Positions 10,902 to 19,191 are shown, counted from the stretch's first letter. The stretch is DNA of 64,000 nucleotides from Bordetella parapertussis (GCA_945862265.1 CAMAXP010000007.1:52513-116512), one strand, 5' to 3'. Notes: a model not told the origin generated them from the sequence alone. A program made the numbers and translations.

Positions 10902-11342
10902 ATGATCCAGACGCGCGCCCTCCTGCTGGCCCTCCTCGCCCTCGCCCCCGCGGCCCACGCAGCGGACAACGCCCGCTGCATGGAGGTCTACAACGCGGAG
11001 CTCGCGCGCATCACCCGCGAGGCCGAGGCAGCCGCAAGGGGAAGGCCCGCACCCAGAGACCTCGAGGCCCAGCGGCAGATCCTGATCCCGATCGAGCGGG
11101 CGATGCGCGAAGCCGCCGACAAGGCGGACAAGTGCGAGCGCGGGAACCGCGACCACTCCAAGGACGAGGCAACCACGATGAACATCCGCGCGCGGCAGTG
11201 CGCCGAGGACGTGGACCGGCAGCTCGCCATGCTGCGCGGGCGCTACAAGGGCAACATGCCCGCCCAGGAGCGGGAGACGCTGCGCGCGCAGGAAGCGAAG
11301 CTCGAGGCCGCGCGGGCGGACTGCATCAAGCTGGCCCGCTGA
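10902..11342 (+). CDS. Exported hypothetical protein, helical, cysteine-containing
   Basis: Protein of 146 residues from the ATG at 10902, with a clear Sec signal peptide (hydrophobic core LLLALLALAPAAHA, cleavage after AHA near residue 19). The mature part is charged and mostly helical, with four cysteines (MEVY-preceding C, KCERG, RQCAEDV, DCIKLAR) that could form two disulfides. No family is recognised. Its 3' end lies in a 17-bp sequence repeated on the far side of the fic gene, suggesting that fic was inserted right at the end of this gene. Confidence 0.65.
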   Translation: MIQTRALLLALLALAPAAHAADNARCMEVYNAELARITREAEAAARGRPAPRDLEAQRQILIPIERAMREAADKADKCERGNRDHSKDEATTMNIRARQCAEDVDRQLAMLRGRYKGNMPAQERETLRAQEAKLEAARADCIKLAR

Positions 11343-11350
11343 ACTACCCG
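11334..11350. repeat. Direct repeat, left copy, flanking the fic gene
   Basis: GCCCGCTGAACTACCCG is repeated exactly at 12621-12637. The similarity extends to 24 of 27 bases when the ten preceding bases are included. The copy contains the TGA stop of the exported-protein gene. Confidence 0.85.
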
Positions 11351-11391
11351 AGGCCGCCCGAGCCCTGGATCTGGAATAGCCGTTTGCGTTG

Positions 11392-11440
11392 TTTTAGATT
11401 TTTGATAATATCTAAAATACAACTCCCGCTTATTTTAGAT
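11392..11440. promoter_or_regulatory. Three TTTTAGAT boxes upstream of fic, probable operator/promoter
   Basis: TTTTAGAT at 11392-11399 and its reverse complement ATCTAAAA at 11410-11417 form a perfect inverted repeat around an AT-rich centre. A third box in the first orientation is at 11433-11440, 18 bp before the fic ATG. The region is strikingly AT-rich against the GC-rich background. Fic proteins of this type carry a C-terminal winged helix and may bind here. Confidence 0.6.
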
Positions 11441-11457
11441 TTCCCCGGAACCCGCCC

Positions 11458-12582
11458 ATGAAGCGCTACCAGGCCGGCCGTTACGTCCAGCAGCCGCACT
11501 ACAAGAGCTTCCAGCCCAGTCCGATCCACCGCGCCTGGGCGCTGGAGGACATGGAACTGATTCAGTTGCTCGGCCAAGCCGACCGCGAACTGGGCCGGCT
11601 CGACATGTATTCCGACTACATCCCGGACATTGACCTGTTCATCCGCATGCACGTCCTCAAGGAGGCCACGCAATCAAGCAGGATCGAAGGCACCCGGACG
11701 AACATGGACGAAGCGCTGCGCGCGCGCGAGGACGTTGCAATCGAAAAGCGCGACGACTGGGAGGAGGTGCAGAACTACGTCGCGGCCATGAACAAGGCCG
11801 TCGCCCGGCTGGAGACTCTGCCGTTCTCGGCCCGCCTGTTGCGCGAGTCCCACGCGATCCTGATGCAGGGCGTGCGAGGCAGGCACAAGACGCCCGGGGA
11901 GTTCAGGAAAAGCCAGAACTGGATCGGGGGCGCCACGATTGACGATGCGGTCTTCGTGCCTCCGGTACACACTTCGATCGACGGGCTGATCGCGGATCTC
12001 GAGTCATTCGTCCACGACGACGCGCGCTACTTCCCCGAACTCCTGAAGATCGCGCTTGTGCATTACCAGTTCGAAACCATCCATCCGTTCCTCGACGGCA
12101 ACGGGCGCGTCGGGCGGCTGCTGATCACGCTTTACCTGGTCAGCAAGGGGATCCTGAAAAAGCCCGTGCTTTATCTTTCGGATTTCTTCGAGCGCAACCG
12201 GACGCACTACTACGACAACCTGATGCGCGTCCGGGAAAAGAACGATCTGCAGCAGTGGTTCAGGTTCTTCCTGGTCGGCATCGCGGAAACAGCGAGAAGT
12301 GGCATAGATACTTTCGACAACATCCTCAAGCTGCAGAAGAAGGTCGAGACCCAGATTCAGTCGCTGGGAAGCCGCGCTCCCAACGCCCAGAAGCTCTTGA
12401 ACGCCCTGTACCGCAGCCCCGTCATCGACGCCGCAAAGACCGCCAAGGTCGCCAAGATATCGCCGGCCTCTGCCTACAAGCTGCTCGCCGACCTGGAGCG
12501 CTTTGGCATACTGAAGGAAATCACCGGCGGAAAGCGGGGCCGGACCTACATGTTCGAGGCATACGTGAAGCTGTTCCGATAG
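11458..12582 (+). CDS. Fic-family protein (class II, AMPylator-type) with C-terminal winged helix
   Basis: Protein of 374 residues. Fic enzymes usually transfer AMP from ATP to a hydroxyl of a target protein, some with other nucleotides. Seen in order: an N-terminal Fic_N-like region, the auto-inhibitory helix with S73-x-x-x-E77-G78 (SSRIEG), the catalytic loop HPFLDGNGRVGR at about residues 209-220 with every key residue intact, and a C-terminal winged helix-turn-helix (about 300-374). The N-terminal inhibitory Glu places it in class II, normally self-restrained. The gene is preceded by TTTTAGAT boxes and flanked by direct repeats, suggesting acquisition as a cassette. The target protein is unknown. 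Confidence 0.9.
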   Translation: MKRYQAGRYVQQPHYKSFQPSPIHRAWALEDMELIQLLGQADRELGRLDMYSDYIPDIDLFIRMHVLKEATQSSRIEGTRTNMDEALRAREDVAIEKRDDWEEVQNYVAAMNKAVARLETLPFSARLLRESHAILMQGVRGRHKTPGEFRKSQNWIGGATIDDAVFVPPVHTSIDGLIADLESFVHDDARYFPELLKIALVHYQFETIHPFLDGNGRVGRLLITLYLVSKGILKKPVLYLSDFFERNRTHYYDNLMRVREKNDLQQWFRFFLVGIAETARSGIDTFDNILKLQKKVETQIQSLGSRAPNAQKLLNALYRSPVIDAAKTAKVAKISPASAYKLLADLERFGILKEITGGKRGRTYMFEAYVKLFR

Positions 12583-12620
12583 GCCATGCGATAGCGCCTC
12601 AACCCGCCACCATGAAGCAC

Positions 12621-12637
12621 GCCCGCTGAACTACCCG
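12621..12637. repeat. Direct repeat, right copy, flanking the fic gene
   Basis: Exact second copy of the 17 bp at 11334-11350. It contains TGA and, one base later, CTA, which is the stop of a short minus-strand frame, as if two convergent genes once ended here before fic came in between. Confidence 0.85.
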
Positions 12638-12762
12638 CCCCTTCCCGCCATCCGCTCGGCCAACCTGCGGGAACTCGCCCGCGCATCGCGCTCCTGCGCG
12701 GCACGCCGCACGCCCCACGCGTACACGGCCGCCAGCGCCGCGAAGCACAGCAGCCCCAGCAC
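12631..12762 (-). CDS. Possible small membrane protein or its remnant
   Basis: A minus-strand frame of 43 residues from a GTG, with one strong hydrophobic segment (LGLLCFAALAAVYAWGV) and a charged tail (RRAAQERDARASSRRLAERM) ending one base from a TGA on the other strand. No ATG or ribosome site is seen and the 5' side runs into a dispersed repeat at 12776, so the original start may have been lost. The composition looks like a small protein with a membrane anchor, but support is weak. Confidence 0.3.
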   Translation of the reverse strand: MLGLLCFAALAAVYAWGVRRAAQERDARASSRRLAERMAGRGG

Positions 12763-12775
12763 GAAGCAGGGAATC

Positions 12776-12824
12776 GGTGTCAGAGTCGCATTTTTCGCGC
12801 CTGTCCCTGAAAAGTCGACCCCCC
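12776..12824. repeat. Second copy of the dispersed TCAGAGTCG...GTCGACC repeat
   Basis: The stretch shares TCAGAGTCG on its left side and a GTCGACCCC-like right side with the element at 9590-9639, with a different central part. It sits immediately upstream of a Bug receptor gene whose ATG is at 12839. Confidence 0.45.
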
Positions 12825-12838
12825 TTTACAATAGGCCC

Positions 12839-13801
12839 ATGAAAACCATCACCCTCTGCCTTACCCTCCTCCTCGCTTCGCTCGCGGCCGCCACTGCGCA
12901 GGCGCAGGCCTGGCCGAACAAACCGATCAAGATCGTCGTCGGCTTCGCGCCGGGCGGCGGGACCGATTTCATCGCGCGCGTGATCGCCAAGAAGCTCGGT
13001 GAGCAGCTCGGCGCGCAGGTGGTGGTGGAAAACCGCCCCGGCGCCGGCAGCATGCTCGGCGCCGAGATCGTGGTGAAATCCCCGCCCGACGGCTACACCC
13101 TGCTGGTCAACGGCGCGAGCTACACGGTCAACCCGAGCGCGTACAAGCTCGCGTTCGACCCCATCAACGACATCACGCCGATCGCGCAGCTTTCGCTTGG
13201 GCCCTACGTCGTCGCGATCAACCCGGGCATACCAGCCGCGACGCTGCAGGAATTCGTCGCGCTGGCCAAGCGCGACCCGGACAAATACGTCTACGCCTCC
13301 TCCGGCAACGGCAGCCAGGTGCATCTCGGGACGGAATACCTGCTGCGAACTGCGGGCATCCGCATGATCCACATCCCCTACAAGGGCACCGGGCCGGCGC
13401 TCGCCGACACGGTCGCGGGCAACACCCACCTGATCCTCGGCAGCGTCGCGACGACCCTGCAGCAGGTCAAGTCCGGGCGCCTGCGGGCGCTGGCGGTGAC
13501 CACCCCGAAGCGCATTGCCGCGGCCGCCGACGTGCCCACCGTGGCCGAATCGGGCTACCCGAGCTACGAGGTCACCAACTGGCACGGCCTGGTCGGCCCC
13601 AAGGGGCTGCCGCCGGAGATCGTCGAGCGCCTGAACAAGGAGGTCAACCTGGCGCTCAAGACGGACGAAGTGAAGAAGATCCTCGCCAGCGACGGCCTCG
13701 AGCCCGCGGGCGGCACGGCCGCGGAGTTCGCCGTCATCATCCGCAGCGAGGTCGCGCGCTGGCGCGAGATCGCGAAGCAGGTCGGGCTTAAGGTGGAGTA
13801 G
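12839..13801 (+). CDS. Bug-family tripartite tricarboxylate transporter substrate-binding protein
   Basis: Periplasmic solute receptor of 320 residues, normal Bug length. A signal peptide ends at AQAQA (about residue 22), then the hallmark AWPNKPIKIVVGFAPGGGTD, the ENRPGAGSMLGAE segment and PPDGYTLLV. Bug receptors bind small carboxylic acids through a Venus flytrap fold; many are orphan receptors without their TctA/TctB membrane partners, and none is adjacent here. It stands alone downstream of a repeat and next to an NTF2-like gene on the other strand. The ligand is unknown. Confidence 0.93.
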   Translation: MKTITLCLTLLLASLAAATAQAQAWPNKPIKIVVGFAPGGGTDFIARVIAKKLGEQLGAQVVVENRPGAGSMLGAEIVVKSPPDGYTLLVNGASYTVNPSAYKLAFDPINDITPIAQLSLGPYVVAINPGIPAATLQEFVALAKRDPDKYVYASSGNGSQVHLGTEYLLRTAGIRMIHIPYKGTGPALADTVAGNTHLILGSVATTLQQVKSGRLRALAVTTPKRIAAAADVPTVAESGYPSYEVTNWHGLVGPKGLPPEIVERLNKEVNLALKTDEVKKILASDGLEPAGGTAAEFAVIIRSEVARWREIAKQVGLKVE

Positions 13802-13812
13802 CCGGTACCTGG

Positions 13813-14283
13813 TCAGCGCTCGATGTGCGCCCGGAACTCCGGGGTGGCGTTCTGCGCCTCGGCGTACTTTTCCAGCAGCCGCGCCACCTTGCCGGGCGCA
13901 AACCCCAGTTGCACGAAAGCCGTGCCGCGGTCGAACACCTCGCCATAGTGTTCGATCAATCCGTCGCGCAAGTGGAAGACGGAGATCCCTTCGAAGGCGA
14001 TCGGCTTGCCCTCCGACCCAGCGACCCTGGAGCGATAGCTGAATCGGTAGCGGACGTAGCCGATGCGACCATCCGACAGCGGCTCGAAGAACTCCCAGCG
14101 AAACGCCTTCCCGCCCTCGTGGAAGCGCGCAAGCATGGCCGCGATCGCCGCGCGCCCGCTGTGCGGCCCGAAGAAGTAGTCGTCATAGGTCCCTTCCGGC
14201 GTGAAGAGACGCGCCAGCCCCTCGCCATCGTTGGCCGCCGCACAGGCGGAAAAGGATTCGAGCAGGACTGTGAATTCAGGCAT
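13813..14283 (-). CDS. SnoaL/NTF2-like fold protein
   Basis: Protein of 156 residues with the cone-shaped NTF2-like fold pattern: an N-terminal helix (ESFSACAAANDGEGLARLF), TPEGTYDDYFFGPHSGRAAIAAML typical of polyketide cyclase SnoaL-type proteins, and later strands including ISVFHLRDGLIEHYGEVFDRG. The family includes isomerases, cyclases and proteins without known activity, so no reaction is assigned. It converges with the Bug receptor gene 11 bp away and is divergent from the EamA transporter gene, with which it shares a 40-bp promoter region. Confidence 0.8.
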   Translation of the reverse strand: MPEFTVLLESFSACAAANDGEGLARLFTPEGTYDDYFFGPHSGRAAIAAMLARFHEGGKAFRWEFFEPLSDGRIGYVRYRFSYRSRVAGSEGKPIAFEGISVFHLRDGLIEHYGEVFDRGTAFVQLGFAPGKVARLLEKYAEAQNATPEFRAHIER

Positions 14284-14323
14284 GCAACCTCCGGTGGATT
14301 AACCGCTAGAGTACGGGCTGCCC

Positions 14324-15169
14324 ATGTCCCCCGCAATCGCCTGCGCGCTCGGCGCCCTCCTCTGCTTCGGCCTCGGTGACCTGATCTACAAACAGGGCGC
14401 CGCGGCCGGCGCGCAGCCGCACCAGTTCCTGATGCTGCAGTCCTGGGTGTTCACGCCCATCGTGTTCGTTTACGCCCTCGCCACCCACCAGCTCGAATTC
14501 GTGCCCGGCACGCTGTGGGGCGCGCTGGCGGGGGTCTTCATCCTCACCGGCTTCTACAACTTCGCGTACAGCCTGAAGACCGGTTCGATCAGCATCAACG
14601 CGCCGGTGTTCCGGCTGAGTTTCGTGATCACCGCGGCGCTCGCGGTGGCGCTGCTGGGCGAGCCGCCCACGGCCGCCAAGGCGGCAGGCATCGCCCTCGC
14701 GCTGGCGGCGGCGTGGCTGCTGCTGGGGGGCGCGGGCGGGCCGCAGCGCGAGGACCGCGGCTCGCTCATCCGCGTGCTAGTAGCCACTGTGGCCGTGGGC
14801 ATCGGCAACTTCATCTACAAGCTTGGCCTGCAGGCCGGCGCGACGCCCGCGTCGATCATCGTCGCCCAGGGCTGCGCGGTGGTCGTCGGCGCAACGCTGT
14901 TCGTTGCGTGGAAGGAAGGCCGCGTCCGCGCGGAGGCGCCCGTGAGGCGCTTCGCACCAAGGGCGGCGGTAGTACTCGCGGCCGCGTTCTCGCTGCTCGT
15001 CGAAGCCCTCGCCCGCGGCCAGGCCAGCGTGGTCGTGCCGGTCGCGCAAATGGGATTCGTCGTCACCGCGCTGGTCGGGACGCTGTTCCTCGGGGAACGC
15101 TTCACGCTGCGCAAAGGCGCGGGGCTGCTGGCCGCGCTCGCCGCACTGGCGAGTCTGGCGGCTGGGTAG
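14324..15169 (+). CDS. EamA/DMT-family transporter
   Basis: Integral inner-membrane protein of 281 residues with about ten hydrophobic helices arranged as two EamA repeats (roughly 1-130 and 145-281), as usual for drug/metabolite transporters. Repeat ends such as ALAVALLGEPPTAAKAAGIALALAAAWLLL and LVGTLFLGERFTLRKGAGLLAALAAL carry the typical GE-P/R pattern. Family members export amino acids or other metabolites; the substrate cannot be read here. The ATG at 14324 lies 40 bp from the start of the divergent NTF2-like gene. Confidence 0.88.
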   Translation: MSPAIACALGALLCFGLGDLIYKQGAAAGAQPHQFLMLQSWVFTPIVFVYALATHQLEFVPGTLWGALAGVFILTGFYNFAYSLKTGSISINAPVFRLSFVITAALAVALLGEPPTAAKAAGIALALAAAWLLLGGAGGPQREDRGSLIRVLVATVAVGIGNFIYKLGLQAGATPASIIVAQGCAVVVGATLFVAWKEGRVRAEAPVRRFAPRAAVVLAAAFSLLVEALARGQASVVVPVAQMGFVVTALVGTLFLGERFTLRKGAGLLAALAALASLAAG

Positions 15170-15257
15170 GCGTAGCGGTATCCTTGCGACCGCCATGAGG
15201 CTCTTCCTGTTCCTCGCGCTGCATGCCTTGGAAACGGCTCCAGTAAAGGACTTTGAA

Positions 15258-16313
15258 ATGAAATTTCGACGAATTGAGCGCGCACTCCGCCCCGTGATCC
15301 ACCTCCTTGCAGCCACCCTCGCGTTCTTCACGGCTGCGGCCGGCGCCAACGTCGGCCTCACCGAAGTCCCCGGCCGCGAGGGCGATGCGCCGGTCACGGT
15401 GTTCTATTTCTCGGGCGCCAAGGCCGAACCGGTCAAGCGCGACCCGTTCTCGATCAACGTCGCGGAGAACGGCCCGCTCGTTCGCGGCAACGGCCGCCTC
15501 GTCGTGGTCTCGCACGGCTCCGGCGGCTCGCCCTGGCCGCATGCGGACCTCGCCCGCGCGCTGGTCTACGCCGGGTTCGTGGTTGCGATGCCCGAGCACA
15601 AGGGCGACAACTACAAGGACCACAGCCTCATCGGCCCCGAAAGCTGGAAGCGCAGGCCGGAGGAAGTCACCCGCGCGATCGACGCGGTGGCGCAGGATCC
15701 CCGCTTCAAGGGCGTGGTGGACACCGCGAAGGTCGGCATGTACGGCATGTCCGCGGGCGGGCACACGGCACTGACGCTGGCCGGCGGCAAGTGGTCGCCC
15801 TCACGCCTGCTCGCCCATTGCGAGAAGTACATCGCCGACGACTTCCAGGGCTGCGTAGGCCTCGCCTCGAGCCTCAGCGGCAACATGCTCGACGGGATCA
15901 GGAAAACGATGGCGTTGTGGACCCTGCGCTCCAAGCTCGATGACCGGGCCACCTACGCGCACACCGACGGGCGCATCGCCGCGATCGTGGCCGGCGTGCC
16001 TTTTTCCACCGACTTCGATCCCGCCACGCTCACCGCCCCGGGCGTGCCGCTCGGGTTTGTCACCGCGCGCCGCGACAAGTGGCTGAAGCCGCGCTACCAC
16101 AGCGACGTGGTGCTCGCGGGCTGCAAGGAAAAATGCGAGCGGCTGTGGGAATTCGGGCGCGGCGGCCATGGCGCGCTGCTCTCGCCGCTGCCGCCCGGCA
16201 TGACGGGCCTCGTGGGCGACCTCCTCAACGACCCGGCCGGCTTCGACCGCAAGGACACCGTCATCGCGGAACAGAAGATCGTGGCTTTCTTCCGGAAGAC
16301 TTTGCTGCCCTGA
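15258..16313 (+). CDS. Exported alpha/beta hydrolase (dienelactone hydrolase/PAF-acetylhydrolase-like)
   Basis: Protein of 351 residues from the ATG at 15258, chosen over the ATG at 15195 because an aaagga ribosome site lies 7 bases upstream and a signal peptide (HLLAATLAFFTAAAGA) then begins properly. The nucleophile elbow is GMSAGG, and the oxyanion region is VVSHGSGGS; the catalytic His is probably in FGRGGHGALLSPLP near the end. The protein resembles predicted dienelactone hydrolases that act in the periplasm. Two cysteines in AGCKEKCERLWEF might form a disulfide. The substrate, an ester or lactone, is unknown. Confidence 0.82.
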   Translation: MKFRRIERALRPVIHLLAATLAFFTAAAGANVGLTEVPGREGDAPVTVFYFSGAKAEPVKRDPFSINVAENGPLVRGNGRLVVVSHGSGGSPWPHADLARALVYAGFVVAMPEHKGDNYKDHSLIGPESWKRRPEEVTRAIDAVAQDPRFKGVVDTAKVGMYGMSAGGHTALTLAGGKWSPSRLLAHCEKYIADDFQGCVGLASSLSGNMLDGIRKTMALWTLRSKLDDRATYAHTDGRIAAIVAGVPFSTDFDPATLTAPGVPLGFVTARRDKWLKPRYHSDVVLAGCKEKCERLWEFGRGGHGALLSPLPPGMTGLVGDLLNDPAGFDRKDTVIAEQKIVAFFRKTLLP

Positions 16314-16424
16314 GCGAGCGCACCAGGACCAGGGGCAGGTCGCCGTCATTCTTGTTGTCCAATTGTGCGATAGTTGATGCTGTCAGGTTCCAGCGCATCG
16401 GCACAGACTCAAGGACTCCCGTAA

Positions 16425-17213
16425 ATGACCCGCTTTCTCCTCTCCGCCCTCGCGGCCCTGCTGCTCGCCGGATGCGCCTCCGGCCCGGTCGCCCCTACCC
16501 AGGAACTGCGCTCCCTCCTGGCCCCTACCGGCAAGCTCAGGGTGGGCGTGTACCCGGGCAGCCCGTCTTCGTTCATCAAGGACAAGGAGACCGGCGAGAA
16601 CAGGGGCCTCACCTACGACCTCAGCAAGGAACTCGCGCGGCGCCTGGGCGTGCCGTTCGAGCCGGTGGTCTTCGCGCGCGTGGCAGAGGTCCTCGAAGGC
16701 ATCAAGGCCGGCAAGGTCGACATGACCATCACCAACGCCACCGAAGTGCGTGCGAGAGACATGGACTTCACCGCGCCAATCCTCAATGTTGAGCTCGGCT
16801 ACCTCGTGCCGGCCGGGTCCCGGGTCGCGTCGCGGGATGACCTCGACAAGGCCGGCGTGCGCGTGGGCGTGAGCCAGGGCGGTACCTCGCAGAGCGTGCT
16901 GTCGCGCGAACTCAAGTTCGCCACCGTGGTGCCTGCGCCGTCCGTGGACAGCGCGATCGACATGATCGGCAACCGGCGCATCGATGTCTTCGCCACCAAC
17001 AAGGCCGTGCTCTACCAGATGTCTGACCTGATCCCGGGCTCGCGGCTCCTGCCCGGCCGCTGGGGCGTGGAGCACTTTGCGTTCGCCATCCCCAAGGGCC
17101 GCGCGGCTGCACTGCCGTATATGAAGGCCTATGCCGAGGACATCACCGAGAAGCGCTACCTCGCGCTCACGGTGGAGCGCGCCGGCCTGCGCGGCGCGAT
17201 CGCGGCGCAGTAG
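16425..17213 (+). CDS. ABC-type amino-acid-like substrate-binding lipoprotein (SBP_bac_3)
   Basis: Protein of 262 residues with a lipoprotein signal peptide (lipobox LAGC, Cys17) followed by a family 3 solute-binding domain. Seen motifs are GKLRVGVYPGSPSSFI, GLTYDLSKELARRLGV, KVDMTITNATEVRARDMDFTAP and RVGVSQGGTS. It should bind an amino acid or small polar compound at the outer face of the inner membrane and feed an ABC permease or a sensor. No permease or ATPase gene is next to it, so it is an orphan receptor. Alternative roles include periplasmic MltF-like or signalling proteins with the same fold. Confidence 0.85.
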   Translation: MTRFLLSALAALLLAGCASGPVAPTQELRSLLAPTGKLRVGVYPGSPSSFIKDKETGENRGLTYDLSKELARRLGVPFEPVVFARVAEVLEGIKAGKVDMTITNATEVRARDMDFTAPILNVELGYLVPAGSRVASRDDLDKAGVRVGVSQGGTSQSVLSRELKFATVVPAPSVDSAIDMIGNRRIDVFATNKAVLYQMSDLIPGSRLLPGRWGVEHFAFAIPKGRAAALPYMKAYAEDITEKRYLALTVERAGLRGAIAAQ

Positions 17214-17325
17214 CGGCTGGTCGACGCGCAGCAGCACGACCCGGCTGTTGCCGGAACGCGGAATCAAACCCCTGAAGGCGGCGGGGAGGTAGCGTAGGAT
17301 ACTCAGCTAAAGGGGGGGGTCGCGA

Positions 17326-17946
17326 ATGGCATACAAGGTCATCACCATCGCAAGGACGCTGGGTGCCGGCGGTGAGGAACTGGGCACGGAACTGGCCAAG
17401 GCGCTCGGCATGCGCTACATGGACAGCGAGATCATCGCCCAGGCGGCCGCCCGGGCGGGCGTAACGGTCGAGGAGGTAGCCCGGGTCGAGGGGCGCAAGG
17501 GCCTCATCCAGCGCATCCTGGACGGCTTTTCCGCCGCTGGCGGCGGGTCCGGGGCGCAGGCAACGTCGGCTATCACCCCTTCCGGGGACTATTCGCAGCT
17601 GATCGTCGACGTGATCCACGAAACGGCTGCCGCAGGCAACGTGGTGATCGTTGCGCACGGCGCGGCCATCCCGCTGGCAAAGACACCGGGCACGCTGCGG
17701 CTGCTGGTCACGGCCTCGACCGAAGAGCGCGTCAACCGCCTGATTACGGAGGGCGTGCCTCCCGCGCGCGCGCGGGACGACATCGAAGACTCAGATGCGC
17801 AGCGCGCCGACTTCCTCGAGCGCTTCTACGGGCTGGAGCAGGAACTGTCGACCCACTACGACCTGGTGATCAATACCGACCGCCTCGGCTTTGCCGAAAC
17901 GGTGCGCGCGATCCTGGCGCTGGTCGGCCAGCCTATTCGGCCTTGA
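17326..17946 (+). CDS. Cytidylate kinase-like family protein
   Basis: Protein of 206 residues resembling the cytidylate_kin2 family (AAA-like P-loop NMP-kinase fold). It begins YKVITIARTLGAGGEELGTELAKAL, where the P-loop is the degenerate type seen in this family, and continues with MDSEIIAQAAARAG, the VVIVAHGAAI core strand, and the LID-like RVNRLITEGVPPARARDDIEDSDAQRADFLERFYG. True CMP kinase (Cmk) is a different protein, so activity on CMP is not assured. A run of seven to eight G precedes the ATG. The 3' end overlaps the convergent Bug gene by 14 bp. Confidence 0.8.
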   Translation: MAYKVITIARTLGAGGEELGTELAKALGMRYMDSEIIAQAAARAGVTVEEVARVEGRKGLIQRILDGFSAAGGGSGAQATSAITPSGDYSQLIVDVIHETAAAGNVVIVAHGAAIPLAKTPGTLRLLVTASTEERVNRLITEGVPPARARDDIEDSDAQRADFLERFYGLEQELSTHYDLVINTDRLGFAETVRAILALVGQPIRP

Positions 17947-18886
17947 TGCCGCGGGCCTTGATGACCTTCGACCAGCGCTCCATCTCGCGCTTGATGTGCG
18001 CATCGAAATCCGCGGGCGACCCGCCGACCGGCAGCAGGCCGGTCGCGTAGATCTTCTCGCGCACGTCGGGCGCGGCCAGCGCGGCGTTGATCTCGCGGCT
18101 GAGCTTGGCCATGACCTCCTTGGGCACCCCCGCCGGGACGACCATGCCGAACCAGGTGCTCACGACGTTGTCCGGGTAGCCTTGCTCGGCGAGCGTCGGG
18201 ATGTCCGGCGCGGCGGCGACGCGCTCCTTGCTGGAGACCGCAAGCCCGCGCAGCCGCCCCGCCTTGATGTGCTGCAGCACCGACTGCAGCGTGTTGCTGC
18301 CCGCGGCCAGGCGCCCGCCGAGCAGCTCGACCACGGCAGGCGCATCGCCCTTGTACGGCACATGCGTGTAGTTCGCCTGCGCGACGAGGAACAGGAACTC
18401 CATCGACAGGTGCGGGCCGGTGCCGTTGCCGGCGGTGCCGATGGTGACTTCGCCGGGCTTGGCCTTGGCAAGCGCGATGAGTTCGCCCACGCTCTTCACC
18501 TGCGAGGACGACGGCACTGACAACGCGAGCGGCGCATCTACCAGGTGCGCGAGGCCCGCGAGGTCCTTGAGTGTGTCGTAGGGCATGCTCGGGAACAGCG
18601 ACGGGTTCGTCGCGTGCGGCACGCCCGTCACACCGATCGTGTAACCGTCCGGCGCGGACTTGGCGACGAACTCCGAGCCGATGCGCAGGTTCGCACCGGG
18701 CTTGGCGTCCACCACGAAGGGCTGCCCGAATTTCTGCGCGAGCTTCTCGCTGACCGTGCGCGAGATGAAGTCCGTCGGCCCGCCGGGGGTGTAGAACATG
18801 ATGACCTTGACCGGCTTCGTCGGGTACTCCTGCGCACCTGCCCCTGCCGCCGCAACCGCCAGCAGCGCCGCAGCGCACACTCGCAT
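17933..18886 (-). CDS. Bug-family tripartite tricarboxylate transporter substrate-binding protein
   Basis: Periplasmic receptor of 317 residues from the ATG at the complement of 18884-18886; an in-frame ATG further upstream would add residues before the signal peptide. Signal peptide cleavage is after AGAQ (about residue 19). Hallmarks: EYPTKPVKVIMFYTPGGPTD, DAKPGANLRIGSEFVAKSAPDGYT and HVPYKGDAPAVVELLGG. It is the last gene of the minus-strand acyl-CoA operon and begins 2 bp after the stop of a Bug relic. It may deliver the organic acid that the operon breaks down; ligand unknown. Confidence 0.92.
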   Translation of the reverse strand: MRVCAAALLAVAAAGAGAQEYPTKPVKVIMFYTPGGPTDFISRTVSEKLAQKFGQPFVVDAKPGANLRIGSEFVAKSAPDGYTIGVTGVPHATNPSLFPSMPYDTLKDLAGLAHLVDAPLALSVPSSSQVKSVGELIALAKAKPGEVTIGTAGNGTGPHLSMEFLFLVAQANYTHVPYKGDAPAVVELLGGRLAAGSNTLQSVLQHIKAGRLRGLAVSSKERVAAAPDIPTLAEQGYPDNVVSTWFGMVVPAGVPKEVMAKLSREINAALAAPDVREKIYATGLLPVGGSPADFDAHIKREMERWSKVIKARGIKAE

Positions 18887-18888
18887 CC

Positions 18889-19191
18889 TCACTCGGGCTT
18901 TATGCCCGCATCCCTCACGACTTTCGCCCATTTCACCGCCTCCTTTTTCTGGAATTCCGAGAATTCTTCCGGCGTGCCGGCGATGACCTCCGCGCCCACG
19001 ATCAGCGTATAGCCGTCAGGCGCGGCCTTGGCATTCCTTTCCGCGGCGATCACGCGCGCAGTGAAGTCCGCGCTGCCGCCCGGCGGGAAAGGCGCCACCA
19101 GCTTGATCGGCTTGGAAGGATATCCAGGGAGACTTGGTTGCGCGCACGCGCTCCCGGCGGCGAGCGCCAGGACCAGCCACAGCTTCCTCAT
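18889..19191 (-). pseudogene. Internally deleted Bug-family receptor gene
   Basis: An open frame of only 100 residues that keeps three blocks of a Bug receptor and misses over 200 residues. It has a signal peptide, SKPIKLVAPFPPGGSADFTARVIA (residues 26-49), then jumps to KAAPDGYTLIVGAEV (about 55-69) without the intervening ENRPGA-type segment, and then jumps to IAGTPEEFSEFQKKEAVKWAKVVRDAGIKPE, the normal Bug C-terminus. The binding cleft is gone, so receptor function is not expected, although the frame and the signal peptide are intact and it may still be expressed. It sits between a functional Bug gene and an acyl-CoA ligase gene in the same operon. Confidence 0.75.
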
